64,000 nucleotides of DNA from RCIO01 sp040880025 (GCA_040880025.1 JBBDJD010000019.1:1-64000), one strand, 5' to 3'; positions 30,333 to 39,615 are shown, counted from the stretch's first letter. A program made the numbers and translations. Notes: generated by a model from the letters alone, not told the origin.

Positions 30333-30584
30333 TCATTCGACTGGCTGGATCGGCGGGATCACGGGTTGTTCGACCGCCGACGAACCAGCAGGTCCTGCGG
30401 TGTCATCGGTGTCCGACGAGACTGATGAGAACAATGTGATTAGCAGAAACATGCCAACTATTACGATCAACATGACAACGATCGTGCGGCTGAATGGTGC
30501 ATCCTCGCCGGTGTAAGGCTGACCGTAGGCAGAGCGGCGCCGATCCCGGTCATAGCGAACGGGGTCAAGGTAGGGGTCGAACAT
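30333..30584 (-). CDS. Small single-span membrane protein
   Basis: An 83-aa protein: polar N-terminus (MFDPYLDPVRYDRDRRRSAY), one membrane segment (TIVVMLIVIVGMFLLITLF, about 34-52), then a short acidic and Pro-rich tail. AAGGAGG lies before the ATG at 30584; the frame is open to 30842 but without a site there. It follows the anti-sigma gene by 64 bases and may be in the same unit. Confidence 0.7.
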   Translation of the reverse strand: MFDPYLDPVRYDRDRRRSAYGQPYTGEDAPFSRTIVVMLIVIVGMFLLITLFSSVSSDTDDTAGPAGSSAVEQPVIPPIQPVE

Positions 30585-30648
30585 AAACTTCCTCCTTCCA
30601 AGTTTCGGTTGCCACGCCACGGTCGCTGGAGCTTCCAACTTGCCGGGA

Positions 30649-31557
30649 TCAGTTGAACTGGCGCGGCGGCAACTGCGCGGCGGGCTCTCCCTGCCTACCA
30701 ACCTGCGTGCCATCGCCGGCGACGGCATCGCCTCCCTTCGCCGAGTCGGCATTCGAGGGAGGCAAATGCTCAAGCAGTCGCCCTTGCTGGATCGCTCCGT
30801 GGACCATGGCGGCAAGCCTGCGTGCGTCTTCTTCCCCGGCATCCGTCGTCATGGCGTAACCAACCGGTCCGGCGGTCCAATAATGGATCAGGCGATCTCC
30901 CATGCGTTGGCTGGAAAGCGAGGAGGATCTGGGTTCTCGCCGCACCCACATGAACAGGTTCAGCGTGGTATCAGGCGCACGATAGACCAGCTGGATTGCT
31001 CCGTGCCCGGCCGCAACGACCCTCGTTCGGTTGACCAGGTTGAAGCCGTGAGCACTGAGCTGCGGGAGCGGAATTTCGATATGAACCTTGTTTGACGCGG
31101 CCGGGAGAAGCACACCGCCCGCGATCTGACTCGTGTGCTGTGCTACAGTGGCGCGTGCCTGGCGTGCCACGTGGCGGCCAGCAATGGCGTTGAGTAGTTC
31201 CGCCGGCGCGCCTGCCATCACGTCATCGTCGCGCTGACCGACGAACCAGCCTCCGGCCGCGGCGAAGCTGACGAGCACAATGCCGGCGGCAACCGCCTGC
31301 CCAAGCCTCAGCTGTCTGCGCGGGCGATGGTGAACGGTGCGCAGCAGGCGCGTGGGAACCGTCGCGTTCAACTCGTCGGCAAAGAATTCGCGAATTTCGC
31401 GGTTATCGCGAATTATGGCGTCGACCCGCTCGGCTTCGCGCGGATGGGCAGCCAGATAGGCCTCGACCGCGCCCTTTCGGCGGGCATCGTCCTCAAGAAG
31501 ACCATCAGCATAGGCCATGAGGTCGATTTCACGGATGTCTTCCCAGGTTTCCGTCAT
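30649..31557 (-). CDS. Membrane anti-sigma factor for the ECF sigma
   Basis: A 302-aa protein. The N-terminal part (LMAYADGLLEDDARRKGAVE, then YLAAHPREAERVDAI) is the anti-sigma helical domain that clamps the sigma factor. One membrane segment (AVAAGIVLVSFAAAGGWFVG, about 89-108) precedes a periplasmic domain (about 110-302). It has no HxxxCxxC zinc motif, so it is not a ChrR/RsrA-type redox sensor. Its ATG-side stop/start overlap (ATGA) with the sigma gene shows coupling. Likely senses envelope stress. Confidence 0.85.
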   Translation of the reverse strand: MTETWEDIREIDLMAYADGLLEDDARRKGAVEAYLAAHPREAERVDAIIRDNREIREFFADELNATVPTRLLRTVHHRPRRQLRLGQAVAAGIVLVSFAAAGGWFVGQRDDDVMAGAPAELLNAIAGRHVARQARATVAQHTSQIAGGVLLPAASNKVHIEIPLPQLSAHGFNLVNRTRVVAAGHGAIQLVYRAPDTTLNLFMWVRREPRSSSLSSQRMGDRLIHYWTAGPVGYAMTTDAGEEDARRLAAMVHGAIQQGRLLEHLPPSNADSAKGGDAVAGDGTQVGRQGEPAAQLPPRQFN

Positions 31558-32078
31558 TTGACCATTCTCAGCTTGACCGGTCTTTCCTTGTCGCTTCCGG
31601 TTTCCCTGACAGTGCGCAGTGTATCGCGGGCTCTGGAAAGCCGGGAGCGGACTGTGCCGATGGGGGTTCCCGTTATCTCAGCAACTTCGTCGTAGGGCAG
31701 GCCTTCCAGCGCGACCAGCAACACCACCGCACGTTGCTCCTTCGGCAGACGCTCCACCGCATCACACACATTCCTGCAATCGATCCGGGCTTCCTGGTCG
31801 GGCGGCTGAGCCAGCGTGCCGTCAATCACCTCGGCATCGGCCGGAACCGTCTCCGGACGCGCCCTGCGATAATGGTCGATGCACTTGCGATAGAGGATGC
31901 GGAAAAGCCAGCTGCGCAAGGTGCCACGCTTGTGCCAGAGGTGCCGTTTCCTCAGAGCCCGTTCCAGACTGTCCTGAACCATGTCGTCGGCGGTGTCGCG
32001 ATCGCGGGTCAGCGCGAGCGCATATCTGCGCATATGAGGAATCTGCCGCTCGATCGCCCATTTGAACTCGTCCGACAT
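31554..32078 (-). CDS. ECF RNA polymerase sigma factor
   Basis: A 174-aa ECF sigma. Region 2 has IPHMRRYALALTRDRDTADD and LVQDSLERAL-like core (MVQDSLERALRKRHLW) with SWLFRILYRKCIDHYRR. Region 4 has LPKEQRAVVLLVALEGLPYD, EVAEITGTPIGTVRSRLSRA. The ATG at 32078 is chosen over an upstream extension. Its own promoter region carries GGAAC-N17-CGTC, as does the divergent 32333 gene, so it is probably autoregulated and directs that gene. Confidence 0.9.
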   Translation of the reverse strand: MSDEFKWAIERQIPHMRRYALALTRDRDTADDMVQDSLERALRKRHLWHKRGTLRSWLFRILYRKCIDHYRRARPETVPADAEVIDGTLAQPPDQEARIDCRNVCDAVERLPKEQRAVVLLVALEGLPYDEVAEITGTPIGTVRSRLSRARDTLRTVRETGSDKERPVKLRMVK

Positions 32079-32130
32079 GTCGCTCCCGGCGTTGGTCGTG
32101 GGTCTCAGAATAGACCCGCAATAAGGAAAG

Positions 32131-32156
32131 GACGGGGCGGGGATGAAAATGGTTCC
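32131..32156 (-). promoter_or_regulatory. ECF-type promoter for the sigma operon
   Basis: On the minus strand GGAAC (32156-32152), a 17-base spacer, then CGTC (32134-32131), about 53 bases before the sigma ATG. The spacing and boxes match ECF promoters of the GGAAC/CGT class. Confidence 0.7.
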
Positions 32157-32214
32157 CGGGAAAAGTGAGCCACCGCGCCGTGCGCCCTGCGCTCGAGGCG
32201 CGTCTCGCAAGTTG

Positions 32215-32240
32215 GGAACTTATCCGAACCTCTACCCGTC
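32215..32240 (+). promoter_or_regulatory. ECF-type promoter for the DUF4168 gene
   Basis: GGAAC at 32215-32219, a 17-base spacer, CGTC at 32237-32240, 93 bases before the ATG at 32333. Boxes and spacing are identical to those in the divergent sigma promoter. Confidence 0.7.
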
Positions 32241-32332
32241 TGTTCAACAGGTGCGGTCTCAAACCGCGCTGCAAACTACTTCCCAAGCGTCGCCGCAGGC
32301 TCTGCGGCGTATCCAACTAAGGAGATTGATGG

Positions 32333-32728
32333 ATGAAATTCCTTCCCAAACATGTCCTCGCTGCAGTCGTCTCGGCAACCCTGCTTGCCTTCGCAGCGGG
32401 ATTTGCGCCTGCCGCCGCTCAGCAGCTCGCCCAGACAGAACCGCCCGCTTCCGCGCAACAGGTGCAGGTCGATGACGCCATGCTCCAGGCGTTCGCCCAG
32501 AGCACGCTTGAGGTCGAACCGGTCATCGACAAGTGGATAGCGCGTATCGAAGAGTCCGAGACATCCGAGGAAGCCGCGCAGATGCGTGAGGCAGGCAATC
32601 AGGAGATCATGCAGACCGTTCAGGCCAACGGCATCGACATGGAAACCTACAATCAGCTTTACCAGGTCGTTCAGACCAACCCGGAGGTCGCGACGAAGGT
32701 CCAGCGCTACCGTCAGCAATTGCAGTAG
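32333..32728 (+). CDS. Exported DUF4168 protein
   Basis: A 131-aa periplasmic protein with signal peptide (VLAAVVSATLLAFAAGFAPA, cleavage near AAAQQ) and a helical DUF4168 domain (LQAFAQSTLEVEPVIDKWIA ... YNQLYQVVQTNPEVATKVQR). AAGGAG precedes the ATG. It is the first gene after the ECF promoter and probably belongs to the sigma regulon with the following PRC-barrel gene. Confidence 0.85.
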   Translation: MKFLPKHVLAAVVSATLLAFAAGFAPAAAQQLAQTEPPASAQQVQVDDAMLQAFAQSTLEVEPVIDKWIARIEESETSEEAAQMREAGNQEIMQTVQANGIDMETYNQLYQVVQTNPEVATKVQRYRQQLQ

Positions 32729-32785
32729 GCGGTTCGATTGCCGCGACGTGGAGGCTGGGCGGGGGCTCAATCTCAGGAGGATAAC

Positions 32786-33271
32786 ATGTTGAAGAAGCTT
32801 GTAGCCGTATCGATACTGTCGATGGCCGCGCCGGTTTGTGGCGCGTTCGCACAGACCGAAGCGGAAGAAGAAGTGGCGGTCATGCCGCCTCCTTCCGAGA
32901 GCATGATTGTCGAGCAAGAGCCCGAGCTGACCTTGTCGCGTGATGTGCTTGGCGCCGATGTCATACACGAAGAGCATGGCCAGATCGGCTGGCTGGAGAG
33001 CCTGCTGTTCAATGAAGAGGACGAAATCGTTGGCGGTGTTGTCGGCTTTGGCGGCTTTCTCGGAATTGGGTCAAAACAGGTTGCCCTTTCTTGGGACGAA
33101 TTCGAGGTGAGGCCGCAGGAGAAGGCGATCTACCTCACACTGACGCAGGAGCAGCTTGCAATGGCGCCCAGCTTCAAGGACTTGTCGACGATCGAGGCCG
33201 AAGAAGCCGTCCGTCAGGCTGACTTGGAGTACCAGCGACAACTGCAGCAGGAGCAACAACCGCTTCAGTGA
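32786..33271 (+). CDS. Exported PRC-barrel protein
   Basis: A 161-aa protein with a signal peptide (VAVSILSMAAPVCGAFA) and a PRC-barrel domain (about 50-115: DVLGADVIHEEHGQIGWLES, then EIVGGVVGFGGFLGIGSKQV). A Gln-rich C-terminus ends the chain. AGGAGG lies before the ATG. 57 bases after the DUF4168 gene, so probably co-transcribed from the ECF promoter. Envelope role assumed. Confidence 0.85.
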   Translation: MLKKLVAVSILSMAAPVCGAFAQTEAEEEVAVMPPPSESMIVEQEPELTLSRDVLGADVIHEEHGQIGWLESLLFNEEDEIVGGVVGFGGFLGIGSKQVALSWDEFEVRPQEKAIYLTLTQEQLAMAPSFKDLSTIEAEEAVRQADLEYQRQLQQEQQPLQ

Positions 33272-33545
33272 TCGCATCGGCGTCAAGCGATTGACGATCC
33301 TGGTGCCCAATGTGTAGCCGATGATCGCGCATTTCCGGCTTCGCACAATGTCCGCGATCGCCAGACCGTCGTCTTTCGATCCCGACCGGCGATCGCCTCG
33401 GGTTTGATGCCGGAATCCGCCGAGGATGGTTATCAGGGGGATGGTCGCGCGTGTACAAGCGCACGACCATGAGGGTAGGTTCGGCAATGCGCAGCACAAC
33501 AGGCACTGCCGCTGCGATCTTTAAAGACGTAGCGAAAGGTAGCAA

Positions 33546-34045
33546 ATGACAACGACCATGCACTGCGCTTCCCCCCGGGATTTTCGTTTGATTCATGCGA
33601 TTGCGGGGGTGGCATTCCTTTTTGCCCTGTCACCACAGATGACACCACTCCTCGCCCAGGGCCTCGACCAAGAAGAGGCGATCGAGTCGATAATCGGTTC
33701 CAACGTCAGCACCGAAGAACAGCAGACCGGTGCCGACATCGATCGCGTGATCGCGGCGATCGCCGGCGTACTTGATGCGGCAGGCGAAGTGCGCAAAGCC
33801 TTTAACCTCGATGAGCTCAGATTCTGTTTCTGCCCGACTTCGATGAGCAAGGTGCACGCTTCGATGAGGCGATTGCCGCGAACGACGAAAGCATAACGGC
33901 GCTCCGCCGGGCGATCGAAGACAGCGCTATGTTCTATCACGCTGCGAATTCTCGTGGCGTCGCCCTTGACGATATCGTTGCGCTTGAGTTCGGTGAGGAT
34001 AACACGGCGACCATCTTCGTCGCTGGCAACGATCCGAATGGATGA
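33546..34045 (+). pseudogene. Frameshifted exported protein
   Basis: Frame 1 (33546-33825) encodes a signal peptide (IHAIAGVAFLFALSPQMTPL, then LAQ) and DIDRVIAAIAGVLDAAGEVR, KAFNLDEL. After a one-base loss near 33826 the reading continues in another frame as ILFLPDFDEQGARFDEAIAA ... LDDIVALEFGEDNTATIFVA to a stop at 34043-34045. The restored product would be about 166 aa. It follows the DUF4168/PRC genes. Either a recent pseudogene or a sequencing error. Confidence 0.65.
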
Positions 34046-34295
34046 TCTGGTCGGACGCTCTCCAGACGGCCAAGCATTCGACGTCGAATGCACTTCGCTT
34101 GGGCGCGACTGCCATTCAGGCTTGAACCGCCGGTCCTGGAATAGCTCCACGTGCCGTGCCGCACCCTGGTCAACGGCCGCGCCGGTTGCGTCTCACCCGA
34201 TAGTGTCTCAGTTTGAATTTCCGCTCGCGCCTCATGGTGGCCGTTCTCGCGGGGGCGGGTTAGACCCGAAAGCTGCTGGCACAGCGAGAGCAACC

Positions 34296-34566
34296 ATGTC
34301 GCTGATCAACCTTCTTGTGCCTACATACCGGAATATGTTGCGGACACTGGCTGGCTTGCTGGACAAGGTGGAGCAGCAGACGCCGGATAGGACCGAAAGG
34401 CTGCTATCGGCACGCCTAGCGCCGGATATGTATCCCTCACAAGTGCGCTTCGCCGCATGAGCGGCGAAAGGCAGCTTGCGGCTTGGCACGCCGGAAAGCT
34501 GCGTGACCGCTGACCACCAAATCACGAAATTCAAACTGAGACTGCCGAGCATCTACACAAATTGAC
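34296..34566 (+). pseudogene. DUF1993 gene with premature stop
   Basis: MSLINLLVPTYRNMLRTLAG, LLDKVEQQ and LLSARLAPDMYPSQVRFA match the start of DUF1993 proteins, but a TGA at 34458-34460 interrupts it. The next codons in frame (AAKGSLRL...) recall the family's AAKxxAARL region before similarity fades. Probably inactive. Confidence 0.6.
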
Positions 34567-34595
34567 TATGGCATCTGCTGGCACCATAGTTGCAC

Positions 34596-35690
34596 ATGGA
34601 CCGCGAGCGAGAATTTCTCTCGGCGGTTGGTGCATGCTACCGTGGCGCCGTCGATCCAGCATTGTGGACGCTTGGCCTTGACGGGGTGAGCCGGTCGTTC
34701 GACGGCGCATTCTCGGTTGTCGAAATTCGCCGCCGCGACCGTCCCGAAGTCTTCATCGAAACCAGCACCGTCGATCTCTCACCCAAGGCTCATCAGGATT
34801 ACAACGCGCATTGGGGCGTCATCTGTCCGCGAGCCGCGATGCTCGGCGAGCTACCTGATGGCGGCGTCATGCATGACGATCAGATTGGCGATGAGGCCGC
34901 GCTCGACCGCCACGAATATTACACCGATTTCCTCGCGCCGCAGGGATTGCGCTACTTCCTTGCCTGCAAGGTCGAAGCACTTTCCAATATCGATGTCGTC
35001 ATCTCCGTACAGCGGCCGCGCGACGCCGGACGGGCCGACGCCGGCGACATTGAACGCTTCGCGCGGTTGGCGCCCCATCTATCCAGCGCCTATGCGCTGC
35101 GCCTGGCGTTTGGCCGGCATCTCACGCGCGCCAACAGTCTCGATCGTGTTGCCGACATGCTTGACGCGGCTGTCCTTTTGGTGGACGCAGGCGGTCGCGC
35201 CCTCTATGTCTCCCGCGCCGCTGAAACGATGCTGGCGGCGGCCCCCGGGCTGTCGCTGACGCGCGACGGACTGATCGCTTCGGGAGACGAAGGGCGTCAT
35301 ATCGGCCGGCTTATCCAGCAAGCTGCGCAAGGAGTCCCGCGCGCCGGTGGAATCCTCGAGGTTCTGGATGCTGGCCTCAGGTTGCGGATCGCGCCGCTTC
35401 ACGAAGACGCTGATATTCCATCGCTGGCCAGGGCGGCGGCCGTGGTAATCGTCGAGCGCCTGGGGAGCGGCACCGAATATGCATTCCTGAAGCCGCGGTT
35501 CGGCTTGACCGAGCGTGAAATCGAGATGGTCGCCGATCTCTGCGGAGGGCGCAGTCCCCGCGAAATCGCGGAAGCGCGGAATCTCAAGCTTAGCACGGTG
35601 CGCACGCACATCGCCCGCGCCCGCGAGAAAATGGCCGCCCGCTCGATAATCGACCTGGTGCGTATCGCGCTGTCGCGACCGCCGAAATAA
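34596..35690 (+). CDS. LuxR-family transcriptional regulator
   Basis: A 364-aa regulator. The first 290 residues form GAF/PAS-like sensor parts (for example LDAAVLLVDAGGRALYVSRA, about 190-209). The C-terminus is a LuxR helix-turn-helix (FGLTEREIEMVADLCGGRSP, then REIAEARNLKLSTVRTHIAR). The ATG at 34596 is used; a TTG two codons earlier is possible. It is followed 88 bases later by the large exported protein gene, a possible target. Ligand unknown. Confidence 0.87.
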   Translation: MDREREFLSAVGACYRGAVDPALWTLGLDGVSRSFDGAFSVVEIRRRDRPEVFIETSTVDLSPKAHQDYNAHWGVICPRAAMLGELPDGGVMHDDQIGDEAALDRHEYYTDFLAPQGLRYFLACKVEALSNIDVVISVQRPRDAGRADAGDIERFARLAPHLSSAYALRLAFGRHLTRANSLDRVADMLDAAVLLVDAGGRALYVSRAAETMLAAAPGLSLTRDGLIASGDEGRHIGRLIQQAAQGVPRAGGILEVLDAGLRLRIAPLHEDADIPSLARAAAVVIVERLGSGTEYAFLKPRFGLTEREIEMVADLCGGRSPREIAEARNLKLSTVRTHIARAREKMAARSIIDLVRIALSRPPK

Positions 35691-35778
35691 CGCGGCAAGG
35701 CCGGCAGCTACATAATCGATATGACGACAGGGACCTAACCTGACGCCAAAGTACCCTGGCTTGTTTCGGGGGACAGAT

Positions 35779-38061
35779 ATGGGGCGTCCAGGCAATTCAG
35801 CACATGGCGCGACAACGCCGGTCGCGGCACGATTAATCGCGACGGCACGCTCAGGGGGCTTCATCGCTCGGGCGGGTCTGCGCAAAGCGGGTGCCATCGC
35901 CTGCGCGATGGTCTTGGCAGCGATGCTGTCCGCTGCCCCTGCCACCGCGGCCGGGTGGTCGGATCAGACGAGCGACGATCCGCACGTCCAAAACGCGATC
36001 GACGCGCTTGAAAAGGCGTTCGAGGCGGCGGCGACAAGAGGAGACGCGACAGTCGGCGCCAGCGGCACGATGGCCGACCTGCTTTATCAGTCCGACCAGT
36101 TGACCTGTAATGCCTGGGTGATTTCATTCAATCGTCTGCTGACGCGGCTTAGCGTCGAACAGGCGTCACCCGAACTGATCGACGCGGCCCAACGGTTGAA
36201 GAACCGCGTGGAGGCCGCATGTCAGGATGTGCTCGACCCGGACTCGGTCGCGGCTGGAGGCGGCGTCGCTGCGGACGGCGATATCGACGACGGCGCCATA
36301 GCAGCACCCGGTTGGCATACGCCGAGCGGTCTCGTGGGCGAGGTTACCTGGGATGTAGTCGACGAAATCTGCTATCGGCGCTGTTTCGGTGCCTGGCTTC
36401 GTTGGCAATCCGCCACTGCCCGGGCGAGCCGGGCCGATCGGGACCTGAAGCGGGCCGAGCTTCGCGCCGAGGTTCTGCAGATGGACTTCATCCCCTTCAA
36501 GGAGAGCGAGGCGGCGGCGGCGCGGCAGGAACTGGAGAGGCTTGAGGGTCAGCGCCCGCCATTTCCGCGCGCCGATCCCGGCCTTGAAGTCAGGATCGGC
36601 GAGGCAAGCGCTGATGCGGCGAATATGCGGCAAGAGCTTGAGGGTGCGCGGAGCCAGTTTGAAGAACTGGAGCAGCAAATTCCCGAACTGGAGGACGCCC
36701 GAACCGAAGCGCTGGAGGCGCTCAAGACGGCAGCGACGGCGCTGGCTGATTGCCTGCGCGCATGTCAGGAGTTTGCGACCCAGGCCGGGGAAAACAGCGA
36801 CTTCGTCGAAGTGATGCTGCGCCGCCTGCAAACGCATATCAGATCGGTGGAGGCAGCCCTTTCGCGGCGGCCAACGCAGGTGGGTCAAGCGGATGCTCCG
36901 GGGGCAGTGGGCGAAACAACAGGTGCACAGCGGCCCGGTCCGGACTGGGCGCAGAAAACGGCGCGGGTCGGTGTCGGACTGCCTCGCACCGTCGGCCTGC
37001 GCATAGACGGCGGGTATGCAGCCGTTGGCGGTCTGGGTGTCTCGTCCAATGCCGCGCTGAATCACCCTGTGACGGGAGTAAACACTGGATTGCTCACAGG
37101 CCCGAACACGTTCGACGGCTTCGGTCTGAGCTTTCAGGTGGAATCGCCACAGGTCGATTCTCCGGTCTTCGGGATCCCTGATGTTTACGGAAAGGTGTCG
37201 TTCACTCACGCTTGGGGATCGGCAGAGGCTTACGCTCCGGTTGGCGGAAAACACAAATACTTCTCGTTTCTCGGGCCGAGGGAGGGCGGCTGTCTGCTCG
37301 TCAATCCGTGCGTTAACTATTCCCTGCTCGCGAATTCCACCGATCTCGGAGCGCGGATCGACCAGAAAATCACCACCGCCAGGATTGCGGCTGGGGCCTA
37401 CCGACCCGTCGACCGAATATTTTCTGGCTACGACACCTTCGCCAATGTCCCCTCGTCTCGGTCGATCGTATCCCGTTTCAGCGTCGGTCTGGAACCCGGC
37501 TTCCTTTGGGTTGGTCAGGACATTCAATCGCGGGTGTTCTCGACGGTATTGCCCGATTTCTATTCCAACACCTTCGTCACGACGAACGACCTCTTCTTTT
37601 ACCTGATGCCCAGGGTGCGGGCGCAACTCCCCCTGACCGCCTTCCAGCGAACCTTCTCTTCGAACCCGTCTCTGCCGCCTCCGATCTTCAGCATCGAGGC
37701 AGGCATTGGCGCGGCGCTCACCTATTCGGACGCTTCCGCATCCCAGACCAATCGATGCGACCCGGGGAATTTCACCTGTTCAACGTTCTACGGGACGGAT
37801 GAATTCAGCCGGCGCATCGGACACAGCGGCTTCAATGCCGGATTGATAGCCGAAATCGAGGCCAGCCTCGACTTCGTGCTCACCGAGAAAGCCCGCCTCG
37901 GTATCACCGGCAACGTCAGGTACCTGAGCGGCGTAACCCGATATGTCGCGCCAACTCCCGGTTCCGATCCCGCCCGCTTCGACCGTACCGACGCGGTTGC
38001 CTGGGGCGTGGGCGTAAAACTGTCGATCGCTGATCCGTTCGGAGCCTTGGTCGACCGCTGA
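35779..38061 (+). CDS. Large exported protein: coiled coil plus beta-barrel-like C-terminus
   Basis: A 760-aa protein with a long signal region (AGAIACAMVLAAMLSAAPAT, cleavage near AAG). Residues about 60-150 are helical with Cys pairs. A coiled coil spans about 215-350 (ELEGARSQFEELEQQIPELE). From about 400 on, it is rich in alternating Gly, aromatic and polar residues (VGVGLPRTVGLRIDGGYAAV, SIEAGIGAALTYSDAS) and ends with VKLSIADPFGALVDR, like outer-membrane barrels. GGGGGA precedes the ATG. No named family; probably an outer-membrane protein with a periplasmic coiled coil. Confidence 0.7.
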   Translation: MGRPGNSAHGATTPVAARLIATARSGGFIARAGLRKAGAIACAMVLAAMLSAAPATAAGWSDQTSDDPHVQNAIDALEKAFEAAATRGDATVGASGTMADLLYQSDQLTCNAWVISFNRLLTRLSVEQASPELIDAAQRLKNRVEAACQDVLDPDSVAAGGGVAADGDIDDGAIAAPGWHTPSGLVGEVTWDVVDEICYRRCFGAWLRWQSATARASRADRDLKRAELRAEVLQMDFIPFKESEAAAARQELERLEGQRPPFPRADPGLEVRIGEASADAANMRQELEGARSQFEELEQQIPELEDARTEALEALKTAATALADCLRACQEFATQAGENSDFVEVMLRRLQTHIRSVEAALSRRPTQVGQADAPGAVGETTGAQRPGPDWAQKTARVGVGLPRTVGLRIDGGYAAVGGLGVSSNAALNHPVTGVNTGLLTGPNTFDGFGLSFQVESPQVDSPVFGIPDVYGKVSFTHAWGSAEAYAPVGGKHKYFSFLGPREGGCLLVNPCVNYSLLANSTDLGARIDQKITTARIAAGAYRPVDRIFSGYDTFANVPSSRSIVSRFSVGLEPGFLWVGQDIQSRVFSTVLPDFYSNTFVTTNDLFFYLMPRVRAQLPLTAFQRTFSSNPSLPPPIFSIEAGIGAALTYSDASASQTNRCDPGNFTCSTFYGTDEFSRRIGHSGFNAGLIAEIEASLDFVLTEKARLGITGNVRYLSGVTRYVAPTPGSDPARFDRTDAVAWGVGVKLSIADPFGALVDR

Positions 38062-38318
38062 CACCCAAGGCGGCCCAGGCATCAAGACCGCGAGGCTGGT
38101 GCTGCCCTTTGGCGCTCAATCGAGCGCTGTCCGCAACTGGAATTCGCCGATTCGGCCGCCACTTTCTGTGCCGTCTGCGCCCGGACGCTGACCGGCAGCG
38201 GCCGGTCATCTCGTTCCTTGCTGGAATGCACCTTACGGTGGAACTCGGAGGACCCGATCTCCAGAGGTGACAGTCTCGGTTACCAGTTCTGACCGCATTG
38301 GTGCCGTGAGGCTGCGCC

Positions 38319-38873
38319 TCAAGCACATTTTGCGTTCCAATGGACATCTCCGCGCCGGTTGAACGTGAACGTCAGGGATTCTCGACCCGTTGTATGTCGT
38401 GGCGGTGACACGCGTGTTTCGCTTCTCCCGAGCGCGGCCTTCTTCCCAGCGCGAATGCGATCGCTTCCCACCCCGTATTCGAACTCGGCGAAGGCGGCGA
38501 ATATGCCGTAGAGGGCACGCCCTTCTGGGGTTGCAATATCGATTGATGAGGCTTTGCCGGTGAGTACCTGCAGGCCGGCTCCGCGGGCGCGCAACGCTCG
38601 TGCGAGTTCGACCAGTTGGATGAGATCGCGGCCCAGCCGATCGAGCTTCCACACGACCAGCGTGTCGCCGGCGCCGCAGGAGGCGATTGCCGCGGCAAGG
38701 CCCTTGCGCCAGGAGGTCCGGCCGCGCGCCTTCTCGCCGATGATGATCTCGCAACCCGCCTCCTGCAGTGCGCAAAGCTGGAGGTCGAGATTTTGCCGTC
38801 TGGTCGACACACGCGCATAGCCGATCCTGGTGGGCCTTGGCCGTCTGTGAATAGCGCCGTTTGAATTTCGCAT
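38319..38873 (-). CDS. Serine resolvase with altered C-terminus
   Basis: A 184-aa small serine recombinase. Ser23 in RIGYARVSTRRQ, GDTLVVWKLDRLGRDLIQLV, and FAAFAEFEYG in place of the usual AxxEREL. After RIRAGKKAALGRSETR the chain leaves the family and lacks the helix-turn-helix, so DNA binding is probably lost. The last 30 residues look like read-through of unrelated sequence. It is close to two other damaged resolvases. Probably inactive. Confidence 0.65.
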   Translation of the reverse strand: MRNSNGAIHRRPRPTRIGYARVSTRRQNLDLQLCALQEAGCEIIIGEKARGRTSWRKGLAAAIASCGAGDTLVVWKLDRLGRDLIQLVELARALRARGAGLQVLTGKASSIDIATPEGRALYGIFAAFAEFEYGVGSDRIRAGKKAALGRSETRVSPPRHTTGRESLTFTFNRRGDVHWNAKCA

Positions 38874-38993
38874 ATCTCTGAACTGAAGGTGCCGGGCGGA
38901 CGCCCGACGTCTGATTGCGCGTACAGTTTTGCGATTCGGGCGCGCCGGGACAAGCGCGATCAGTGCGCGCACATACCATCGTATGACGAGGCG

Positions 38994-39562
38994 TCAGGCC
39001 TTCTCGTGTCCGCGCAAAGCCCTGCGCAGCGTCGTGACATGAACGCCGAGCTCATCGGCAATGTCGGCCACTGTCCTTGATTCTGTGGCAATCCAGTTGC
39101 GCGCTTGTTCGAGTTCATCGGTTTTGATCTTCAATGGCCGCCCCAATCGCACACCACGGCTTCTGGCGGCGGCCATCCCGGCCTTGTCCGGTCGCGGATC
39201 AATTCGCGCTCGAAATCCGCCATGGTCGCCAGAATCCCAAACATCAACCGACCTTCGGCGGTGGTGGTATCGATGACGGCGCCTTGCCCGGTGAGGATTT
39301 TGAGCCCCGCGCTGCGTGAATGCAAAAGCTTGGCGCAATCGACCAGATCGAACAGGGAGCGGCCGAGCCGGTCGAGCTTCCAGACGATCAGCACGTCGCC
39401 CGGCTCGCTGCGCCTCAGCGCCTTCGACAAGCCCTTACGGTCGGCACGCACGCCAGAAAGCTTGTTCTGGAACACCGCGTCGCAGCGCGCTTCGGCCAGC
39501 GCCCGCTGCTAGAGATCGAGACATTGATCCTGCGTGGATACACGGGCTTAACCGATCCTCAT
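38994..39562 (-). pseudogene. Resolvase pseudogene (two nonsense codons, one frameshift)
   Basis: Starting at an ATG at 39562, the frame reads MRIG-stop-ARVSTQDQCLDL-stop-QRALAEARCDAVFQNKLSGV and on through GDVLIVWKLDRLGRSLFDLV to DFERELIRDRT, then shifts frame near 39190 to KAGMAAARSRGVRLGRPLKI and a helix-turn-helix ending LRRALRGHEKA at 38994. Tyr and Gln codons have become TAA and TAG. It is the full-length sister of the resolvase half of the chimera at 43195. Confidence 0.85.
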
Positions 39563-39603
39563 GAGGTATGGCGGGGGTTTGCGGAGGGAGGGATGCGAAA
39601 TGT
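39171..39603 (-). repeat. Direct repeat, left copy (resolvase sequence)
   Basis: About 430 bases of near-identical sequence to 43537-43969 in the same orientation. The region 39241-39311 is identical or almost so over about 70 bases. Both copies carry the same resolvase catalytic domain. Confidence 0.8.
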
Positions 39604-39615
39604 TTCGGTTTTGCG

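Noticed and set aside
36166..37626. Minus-strand 486-aa frame under the large exported protein
   Set aside because: Shadow frame; the plus-strand gene has a signal peptide and coiled coil.
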